A stretch of 10,057 nt of DNA from assembly GCA_026770585.1 (NCBI GenBank), contig MU646569.1:18796-28852 (forward strand), given 5' to 3'. Below the pieces are notes generated by a model. That model worked only from the letters and a program-made list of their open reading frames with translations, was not told the DNA's origin and made no database searches. Positions 1-9,200 of the stretch are shown piece by piece. How positions within the stretch are numbered: position 1 is the stretch's first letter; the number at the start of each line of letters is the position of its first letter. The DNA is from Baffinella frigidus. Its lineage: Eukaryota > Cryptophyceae > Cryptomonadales > Baffinellaceae. Both the position numbers and the translations under genes were made by a program.

Positions 1-180
1 CTAGGGTCTAGGGTCTAGGGTCTAGGGGCCAGGGTCTAGGGTCTAAGGTCTTGGGTTTAGGGTTTAGGTTCAGGGTAAAGGTTACAGAACGCATGGTCTA
101 GGGTTGAGAGTGTAGGTTTAGCTTGAGGGTTCAGAGCCTTGGGTCCAGGGTTTGGTGTTTGGGGTTTAGGGTTTAGGGTA
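1..180 (+). repeat. Degenerate telomere-like array (start of intron 9)
   Basis: GGGTCTA repeats at 1-45 give way to mixed GGGTTTA, GGGTTCA and GGTTTGG units, G-rich on the + strand. The repeat begins within 2 nt of the exon 9 donor. The units are too degenerate to be an active chromosome end. In the transcript this reads as C-rich CCCTAAA-like sequence. Confidence 0.85.
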
Positions 181-181
181 C

Positions 182-251
182 CTCGAGCATCTTGCGGACG
201 AGGTTCTTGACGTCGAGGGAGACCGAAGAAGGTGACGGGAATGAGTACGAC
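182..251 (-). CDS. Kinase exon 9 (subdomain X/XI), last exon in the window
   Basis: One base completing Gly is followed by 23 codons: SYSFPSPSSVS, then LDVKNLVRKMLE. It corresponds to the Y-F-SPYWDDIS--AKDLI--LL region of CaMKI-type kinases and leaves the exon at GAG then gtaccctaaaccc, phase 0. The expected next residues (V/K-D-P---R) lie outside the window. Compared with its own upstream relics and with the family, it is about two residues short and lacks the aromatic-Trp-Asp motif after SP. Its acceptor (gggttag) lies inside the target duplication of a MITE. Confidence 0.88.
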
Positions 252-3200
252 CTAACCCGGGGACATTTAATTTAATGAAAATAGGTCATTTAATTCAATG
301 AAAATAGGCACACCGAAATTTACTACACAGAAAGCTCCTACTAGCAATAGTAAAGCAAATGTGTGGTAAATTTCGTTGCCCGTTTTAAGTCAGTTAAATG
401 ATGTTCCCGGGCGAGACCTGTGGAGAGGGGCGGGATTAATCTCTGGGTTTGGAGTTGGGGTTGTAGGGTTTCGGATAAAGGTTTTGTGTTTGGTGTCTGG
501 TGTTTGGAGTTTGAGGCTCGGGGTTTGGGGCTTAGGGTTTGGGGTTTAGAGGATACGTAGTGTCCCAAAAGGGCGAGAGGAATGAGTATGATATGTTCAG
601 AGGGTTAGGGGTTAGGGTTTAGGGGTTTGGGATTTGGGGTTGGGGATTAAGGTTCGGGGTTCAGGGTTCAGGTTTTAGGTGTTAGATGTTGTCCCATTAG
701 TGCGAAGGGAACGATTATGAACTGTGGAGAGGGTTTGGGGTTTAGGGGTTTGAGTTTTGGGGTTTGAGTTTTGGAAAGAGTGGTAAGGGGTGAGGGGTAG
801 AGGTGTTGGTGTTGGGGGTTACGGGTGAGGAGTGGAGGTGTTGAGGTTTGGGATTTAGAGTTGAGAGGTTTAGGTTTTAGACGGTGTCCATGTACGGCGA
901 GGGGTAGGAGCGTAACCTGCTGAGAGGGTTTGGGGTTTAAGGTTTAGTGTTTGGGAGTTGGAACTGTGGAGAGGGAGGGTTTGGGGTTCAGGGCATGTGG
1001 AGAGGAAGCGTTTGGAGTTTGGGGTTGTTTTGGGCCCGTATCAGGCGCGGAGACCGTAAACCCTAAACCCTAATCTAATCTCGGAACACAACACAATCTG
1101 TGGGTAAATACACTCTTCTTAGCCTTTTTTCATGCCTAAAATAGCATATCCACCCTTGGCTTCGGCGTTGGAAGCCTCAAGATCGCCACATAATCTGTTA
1201 TGTTCCGAAATGAAATCCGTCAACCCTCTCACCCTTGCAGGGGCTATAATATACGACCAATGAATAGGTAATATATGGTTATAATGAAATCCACGCTGGC
1301 GCTTCGCGTTCCTAACTGCTGAAAAGAATCAACATATTGGCTCCTGATCAACCAAAAATACGACACAAACGATTTACTACTGCTAGTATGGCCCAATTAT
1401 GCATAATTTTCATTTACAGAAACTAATGCTTTCATTCGTTTCCTCATTTAAAAACGGGAGGGGGGAGGGGGGGGAGGGGGGGGGGAGGAATGCGTCACGG
1501 TGTTTCCCAAGGGTCTAAGGTTTAGGGTGTAGGGTGTAGGGTGTAGGGTGTAGGGTGTAGGGTGTAGGGTGTAGGGTGTAGGGTGTAGGGTGTAGGTTGT
1601 AGGGGCGAGGGTGTAGGGGCGAGGGTGTAGGGGCGAGGGTGTAGGGGTGAAGGTGTAGGGGCGAGGGTGTAGGGTTTAGACCCCTTAAGGATCTTTCGGA
1701 TGATCTCGGCTTGGTTATCGGAGCTGAAGGGCGGAGCCATGAAGAGGAGCTCGTACAGCACCACGCCGACCGACCTGTGGGGTTAGGGGTTGGGGATTTC
1801 ATGTGGAAACACTTTGAATTTATAAATTTGGTTCAATGAAATTTACTACACAGGACGATATTTTTTGGTAATATCAAAAGAAAACGTGTGGTAAATTTGA
1901 TTGAATCCAAGTTTATAAGTTACAAGTGTTTCCACATGAGATTGGGGGTTTGGACCAGAGGGGTTAGGGGTTTAGTGTCTAAGGGTTAGGATGTATGGTT
2001 CAGGGATGAGGTGTTGAGGGTTGGTGTTACTTGGACAAGAAAATAGGGAAGCCGCAAGGGTTGGGATTTAGGGTTCAGGGATGAGGTGTTAAGGGTTGGT
2101 GTTACACCCTTAACACCTCATCTTGTCTTGGACAAGAAAAGAGGGAAGCCGCAGCGCCTGATACAGCACCGACCTACGGGAGGGTTCGGGGGTTGGGGTT
2201 TGGGGTTTGGGGATTGGGGTTTGGGGTTTGGGGTTTGGGGTTGGGGGCTTGGGATCCGGGATTCGGGCGTAGGGTCTGGGGCTTGGGCGTCGTGAACCCG
2301 CTTGAGACTGAGACACGGACCAAATCAAGGCTCAAGGGCCTCATTTAGGACCTGTATCGAGAGTAACCGGTCTCGAGTTGAGTCTAGGACAAAAAAAAAT
2401 AACTTAAGGACCGAACGCTAGGATTTCTAGCATTTTTTGTGGGCAAGTGATCTTAAGTTGACACATTTTGCCATAGACTCAACTCGAGTCCAGTAAAGAA
2501 GATGAAGAAGAAGAAGACGGACCAGATATCGCAGGAGGGAGTGTAGCCATCCTCCCCCTGCTTCAGCACCTGGTCACGGTTGCGAAAAGGTGCGGTTTAG
2601 TGTATTTACCACACATCACAACCGCGAAAAGATCTGGTTTGGTGTGTTTATCTCATGGTACGTGCGCGGAACGCTCCCAGGGGGGTGGGCTCAGCCCCCA
2701 CCGATCCAAGGCTTGCCATTTACTTTCCTGGTACTAACCACACAGAGGGCTTCGAAGGGATGTTCGGGCACTCAGTGCCTGATTTTCCGTTACCTTATCC
2801 GTAGGAACCCCCCTATGCCCCTACGGGTTGCCTACTGTAGGGTCCTAGGTCGTATCGCTTAGGGGTTATTCAAAACCCCTGCGAAGTCCGCTGTGTGGTT
2901 GAGATTGCTCGGTGCAAAACAATCTTACTTACCGACATTTTGAACCGATTTCCGGTGAAACTTTCCTTCGAAACCCACTGTGTGGTACGAGTAGCAAGGA
3001 GATGCGCACATCGCTTCGGGTTCAGGATTTATGGTTCAGGGTGAATGGTAGAGGGTGTAGGGTTGAGGGTTCACAGAACAGGGCACCCTGGAAGGGCACG
3101 TAACCAGGAGTGCCTCAGATGGTTCAGCGTTTAGCGTTTAGAGTTTTGGGGTTTAGGGATTAGGGCTGAGGGTTTAGGGTTTAGGGTTTAGGGGTCATGG

Positions 3201-6200
3201 GTCAGGGTTTAGGCTGCATGGTTCACGGTCTAGGGTTCAGAGTTCAGGGTTTAGTTGGTTCAGGGTTCAGGGTTTAGTTGGTTCAGGGTTCAGGGTTTAG
3301 TTGGTTCAGGGTTCAGGGTTTAGTTGGTTCAGGGTTCAGGGTTTAGTTGGTTCAGGGTTCAGGGTTTAGGTCACCTCGGGCGCCGTGGAGGCAGTGGTGC
3401 CGCACAACGTATGCATCACGTTGTCCATAACCCCTAAGCGATAAGACCTAGGACCCTACGGTAGACAACCCGTAGGGGCATAGGGGGGTTCCTACGGATA
3501 AGGTAACGGAAAATCGGGCACTGAGTGCCCGAAAATCCCTTCGTAGCCCTCTGTGTGTTTAGTACCAGGAAAGCAAATTGCAGGCTTCACCTCGGGCGCC
3601 GTGGAGGCAGTGGTGCCGCACAACGTATGCATCACGCTGTCCTTGTCGCAGTACTGCGCCATCCCGAAATCCGCGACCTGATGAAAGGGAACAAAGAGCT
3701 GTCGGACGTGTCGGGAGTGGCGCTGTTCCAGGAGAGAGAGAGAGAGAGAGAGACAGAGAGAGACAGAGAGAGACAGAGACAGAGCCAGGGAAAGACACAG
3801 ATAAATTTCATTGAACCAAGTTTATAAATGTCGCAGTACTGCGCCATCCCGAAATCCGCGACCTGATGAAAGGGTTCGGGTTTGAGGTTTTGAGGTTTAG
3901 GGTTTAGGGTTTGGGGTTTGGGGTTTAGGGTTTAGGGTTTTAGGGTTTGGGGTTCAGAGTTAAGGGTTTAGGGGTTAGGGTTTAGGGTTTAGGGTTTAGA
4001 GTTTAGGGTTTAGGGTTTAGGGTTCAGGGTTTAGGGTTTAGGGTTTGGGGTTTAGAGTTTAGGATTTAGGGTTTAGGGTTTTGGGTTTGGGGTTTAGGTT
4101 GGGATCTCGGGAGCTCGAAGAACCTGAAGGACCTAAAGGATCTTTCCGGGCGGATACATGTATTTCACATCGCTTTCCTTGTAGGAAAAAGAAGGGACGC
4201 AATTAAAGGGGTTACATGTATTGTAAAGCCAGAAATGGGCTATACATGTCTTGTACATCACGTTTCTGGTAGAAAGGGGGCAGGGGGTAGTTGAAGGGGC
4301 GGGACGCGCCCTGATCTGCGTGGACTCGGGGGTGGACTGGTCGTTTGACATGTAGAGGAAGGTTGTATAGCTCATACATGAATTTTACAATCCATACATG
4401 TTGCTACAGGAGGATTGGTCGGCCTGGCACTGAAGGTGCAAAAGTTAACGGAAGCCCTGGGCTGTAGTTGACTTATCCACGAGGCACTTCCTCGCTTTGA
4501 GGTTGGGGCCCACAAGGATCACGAGCGCCATCCCGCGCGCACCGTTCTCTCATGTATTGTACCACGCCAGATTGATCGAGGGAAACCGACGCCTGATCCA
4601 CGTAAGATCTGACGTGGTTAACTTAAGGATTCAAGGGGTTTCCCTTGAACGATGTCAAAAGTGGATGTTTCGAACATCCTGGCGTGGTACCTTGATCTGA
4701 GGCTCGGCCGGGTCGGGGGACATGTAGAGGATGTTCTCGAGTTTCACGTCGCGGTGCGCGATGCCTTCCTCGTGGAGGTACAAGAGAGCCTGCGGGGTTG
4801 GGGTTTGGGGCTTGGTGTTCTAGCGCTCTACAGAGATTGGCGATTTAGTGCCAAACAACTAGCGTCAGCGCCGCACATGCCTTCCGCATGGTGCTACTGT
4901 ACCCCGTGTCGGCCGCTCTCAGCGTTTCCCGGATGGGTTCTATCTCCACCTCCTACTATAGCGCTCTAAGTAATTAGCGTTCGCCCTTGCGGAGGTACAC
5001 GAGAGCCTGCGGGCCACACCAGGTCATAACTTTCATTTTCATACACACTCGTTCGCGCTACAAGGGTTTAGATGGCTTATCGTGGTACAGAGTTTTAATA
5101 TTCCGGCGGCAAAGAACCTCCCATTCCCAACACTTTTGGCGTGTTTCCCGGGTAGAATCAACTTTGCTCCTAGATCGTGTAGTAAAATGAAATTTCGACT
5201 TATGACCTGGCGTGGGTTGGGGCTTGGGGGTTGGTGCTACAGCGTTCTAATCAATTAGTGTCTGCCGCTCTAATCAAATAGGACTATTTAAATAGGAGGC
5301 ACTGCTCTGATTAGTTGGGGGCGTTGTACGCGGGGGAGTCTTGAGAAATAAAAGGAGTTCCATTTACTTTTCTTGTGCTAATTTCGCAACGAAAACCTTG
5401 CTTCGATAGATGGAGCTCGAGAAAAAGGACAAACTTTCACCTCCATCTAATCGCCGTGATTTTCTCTCGTTTATTACATTCTTCGATTCCATCTATTCGC
5501 ACCCGGACACGAACAGGGCTACGTCCTTTTAAATTCGTATGTGTACATATATTTATTTCTTGTAAAATATTCAAATTTGGGGTCTTTGTCGACAATTTCG
5601 CGAAATTGATCTAAAGGGCCACGTGTTTTCACATCAAGGTGCGAAAACACGTGGCCCTTCACATCACCATATTATGGTGATCCCGTAACGTAGACATTTT
5701 TCGTCTCCGGGGGCGGTATCTGAGGTTCGAACGGGGTTCCAACGTGGCAAGTCCTTCCAACTTGTTTTACACTCCTCATAGGCGAGGTTTAGGGTTGAGG
5801 GTTTGGGGTTTAGGGTTCAGCGTTCAGGATTTGGGGTTTGGGTGCTCAGGGTTTGGGGTCCAGGGTTCGGGGCTCAGATGTGTGGGCGGGTTTAAGGTGT
5901 AGGGTTTAGGGTTAAGAGTTTAGGGTTTAGGGTTAAGAGTTTAGGGTTTAGGGTTTGAGTTTAGGGTTTAGGGTTTAGGGTTTAGGGTTTAAGGTTTAGG
6001 GTTTAGGGTTTGGAGTTTAGGGTTAAGGAAACCTCGAGGACGGTGCGGATGACAGCTGCAGCTTCCTCTTCAGTATAGGCCCTGGTTGAGGGTTTAGGGT
6101 TTAGGGTGTAGGGTTTAGGGTTCAGGGTTTGGGGTTTAGGGTGTAGGGGTTACGATACAGGGTTTTGGAGTTAAGGGATAGAATTTGGGGGTTAGAGGAT

Positions 6201-9200
6201 GGTTGTTTTTTGGGGGGACAGGGTCCAGGGGATAGGGTTTCGGATTCGCCACCTGAACCGTGCAGTAAGTTTCGGTTTTCGTGGGTTGGGAGTTTCGGAG
6301 ATTTGGGTTTCGGGTTCTTGCATCACAGTTTAGGGCTTCAGGGTTACGGTTAAGGGTTTGGGCGTTTAGGTGTTCGGGTTTCGGATTTTGAGGGTTGAGG
6401 GTTGAGGGGTTTCATGTCTTAAGTGCAGGCTTAGAGTTTCAGGAGTTCAGTTTCGAGCTTTGAACCCGCGGAGGGGGGGCAGAAAGCGGTCTTTTTCACA
6501 CAGCGGGCGACAAAGGGATTGCTTGAATAACCCGGAAGTGGAAAATCCACACCCTACGGTAGGCAATACCGTAGGACCATGGGGGGGTTCCTACGGATAA
6601 GTTAATGGAAAGTCGGCCAGAATCGGGCCGAAAATCCCTTAGTAGCCCGCTGTGTGGTAACCTTCACGAAAGTGATCCCCAGGACCTACTCAGACACAGC
6701 CTCCGTGGGGGTGAATACATGGCGGCCTTGTTGGTAGCTATTAAGGTCTCGGTCGAATAGCCCTCCCCCACCGTGACGAGACCGGGCACTATCAGATGGT
6801 GTCATCAGGGCGCCCCTAAACCATTTTCATTACTTCCCGCCCGGTCGCGCGGGAGCCGTTTTTGTACCAGCCACTTAGCAGCGACCGAGGCCCTTTTCAC
6901 CTTAGATTTTAAGGCAAAACGCGGTTGGAATCCAATGCAACCGGATAAAATTCTAGTAAAATTGTTTAGATGGACTGTATCCGCGAAGCCCCCGGTGGCT
7001 GCTAAGTGGCAAGCAATGTAAGATGTATGTATAGCCCATTTCTAGTTGTACAATACATGAACTGAATATATAACTACAGGTCTATGGATGCGGGGGTTTA
7101 GTACAACCAAAAGGCTACGGTAAACCTACCTCCCCGGATATCCGGGGGGTACGTGACCATGCCCGGTACAATCCGAAGAAAATGATCCTACCTTTAGAAA
7201 TCCTCGTTCCCTGTAGCCTTTTGAGTGGTTAGGGACTGTGGCCTTTTGAGTAGTTAGGGACCTTTAGAATTGATTTAAACCGTTTGGCAATAAAGTTTGG
7301 CAATAAATTACCGATCTGTCAGGTTATGGATTCGGACCGAAAGAAAAAAAAGGACCTACAGGACCATGAGCCTCATAAAGGCTGACTTGGGTTCGGTGCG
7401 TGGGCGGGCGCGATCCTACTTGGAAGCAACCAAACACCCCAATAGAACCACCCTTCATCCCCTCTACACGAGCCTCTGCACTGGAGAGCGAAAAGCGATC
7501 CGAAAGCAAAATTGCTTTCTCTGCAGTCCTTTCTACGGAAGGGCGTGTCGCAATCTATGTTAAGCGAGATTGAAACCTAAAGGACCTGCCAAAGGGCGTG
7601 TCGTTGGGCCATTTTGGGCGAAATTGAAACCTAAAGATCTGTCAGGTTATGGATTCGGACCTGCGGAGGCTGTCGATGCGTTCGAAGAGGTTCCCCCCCT
7701 GGTTTGGGGTTCAGGGTTTAGGGTTTAGGGGTTAGGGTTTGGGATTTGAGGTTTAGGGTTGAGGGTTTAGGGTTTAGGGTTTAGGATCTGGAATTTAGGG
7801 TTTGGGGTTTAGGGTTTGGGGTTTAGGGTGTGGGGTTTAGGGTTTGGGATTTAGGGTTTAGGGTTTCCACGCAAAATTAAAAGGCTGACTTCGCCATCTT
7901 TTGACCCCATAGGCCCCCAGGGATTTCGTACCGTAGAGTCCTATGTGGATGTTGATTTATGAACTTTCAGAACCACCAAAATCGGTGGTTTCTCTCATGC
8001 GCCAGTCAGCCCAAGAAACTTGGGTGGTTCGGGTTCACCGACGCGAGTTCGAGCACGAGATAGGCATAGTTATCCTCCTCGATCACCTGAGGTTGTGAGG
8101 ATTTCATTAAGAGCTGGGGGGTGCGGGTTCAGGGTTTAGGATGTAGGAGCTGGAGTTTGAATCCATCCGGAAAATGCTCGTATGAGTGGTCGATACGGGG
8201 TACAGTAGTGGCACAATGCGTAGCATGTGCGGCGCTGACGCTGGTTGTTTGGCAATAAATTATCAATCTCTCTTCAGGGTTGAGGGTTTAGGTTTGGGGG
8301 TTAGGGTTTAGGGCATGCAGGTTGTGAGGTCGTGCACGAGACAGATGGTGGTGTGCTCATTGAGGGGTTTTGGTTTACCTCAACCTAAGCCATTAGGGTT
8401 TTAAGGTTTGGGGCTAAGGGTTTAGGGTTTGGGGTTTAGGGTTCAGGGTAGGGTTTCGGGTTCAGGGTTGAGGGTTTAGGGGTTAGGGTTTAGGATTTAG
8501 GGTTTCGGGTGGTGTGGTCGAGGAACACCATAAGGTTACAACAGTTTTCATCTGCAGGCCACGGAAACAAAAGAAACAACGCCAAAAAATGATAATGTTG
8601 GTGATAAACCGTCAACTTTTGCTGTCGTTTTTTTTTCGTGGCCAACAGATGTAAAAACTGCTCAACTTGGTGAGCGGGTTATGAGGAATGCGGGTCACCA
8701 CGATTTAGCGGTAACGTGACCAAATTTGCATGAGAAAATCCTTCAAGTTAACTGCCCACAGAGTAAGTTGACTTTTGGTAAAAGGTTCGTAGTCCGCTGT
8801 GTGGATGGAGTCGAGCCGCCGCGAAAACAGAGCAGGGAGCTACCCACACAAGAACGCTAGAGGACCCTATTTAACAAGAATGTGTTTTTGAAAGTGGGCA
8901 TTTGTGTAGTAACTTTCGTTGAATGGTCACGTAATTAGCCAAAATTAGTCCAGGCGCGAGGTTGGAACACTCTATCCTGGTACAAATATTTAGAACCCCA
9001 CATATAAATAGGATCCTCTAGCATTCTGGAATGGGCGGTCGGTGAGACCACACGAGGCTGACATTGGCCTTTTCTTAACACCCTCTTTTAGAGGTTCTCA
9101 AGGGAATTACCATGCAAGCGTGTAGAGGTGACTGGCTTACAGAAGGAATAGCCAGATCTGGCTATTTTTTAAGTTCATAAGTGGACATTGTCCCCAGAGA

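Larger units (their letters stand above)
420..1050 (+). repeat. Telomere-like array containing three broken exon 9 copies
   Basis: This stretch consists of degenerate GGGTTTGG, GGGTTTAG and GGTGTTGG units interrupted by a repeated block: an exon 9-like piece followed by a ctgtggagaggg-type acceptor tail. Bare acceptor tails without coding sequence remain near 963-975 and 994-1008. No other gene is seen. Confidence 0.75.

Noticed and set aside
1-180. The window start as a true chromosome end
   Set aside because: The units are degenerate, the same sequences recur throughout the introns, and the kinase reading frame must continue beyond position 1.
341-568. Open frames of 60-105 codons across the telomere-like arrays, such as peptides rich in TLHPTPY or NPKP repeats
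   Set aside because: They are translations of heptamer repeats, have no family features, and overlap introns and splice sites of the kinase gene.
3235-3369. Regular repeats resembling a CRISPR array
   Set aside because: The units are contiguous 23-bp telomere-like repeats without unique spacers, in a eukaryotic intron.
3655-3730. Plus-strand reading EIRDLMKGNKELSDVSGVAL over exon 6 and its upstream intron
   Set aside because: It looks protein-like, but the minus strand carries the DFG and APE motifs and proper splice sites, so this is a shadow of the opposite strand.
4128-4152. ggatctttcc-type match to the 3' end of exon 8 (RKIL)
   Set aside because: It is short, out of order in intron 5, followed by a stop, and related to a ctaaaggacct word that recurs at 7355-7641.
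5722-5742. GGAACCCC-TTCGAAC resembling GGNLFER of exon 3, and a tRNA T-arm-like ggttcgaac
   Set aside because: The similarity covers only about 15 bases, and no tRNA acceptor stem or A box was found around it.
8529-8555. Extension of the exon 2 relative upstream as ENCCNLM, resembling PSCIQLNE of exon 1
   Set aside because: Those bases belong to the left arm of the inverted-repeat element at 8542-8660, so the resemblance is probably accidental.
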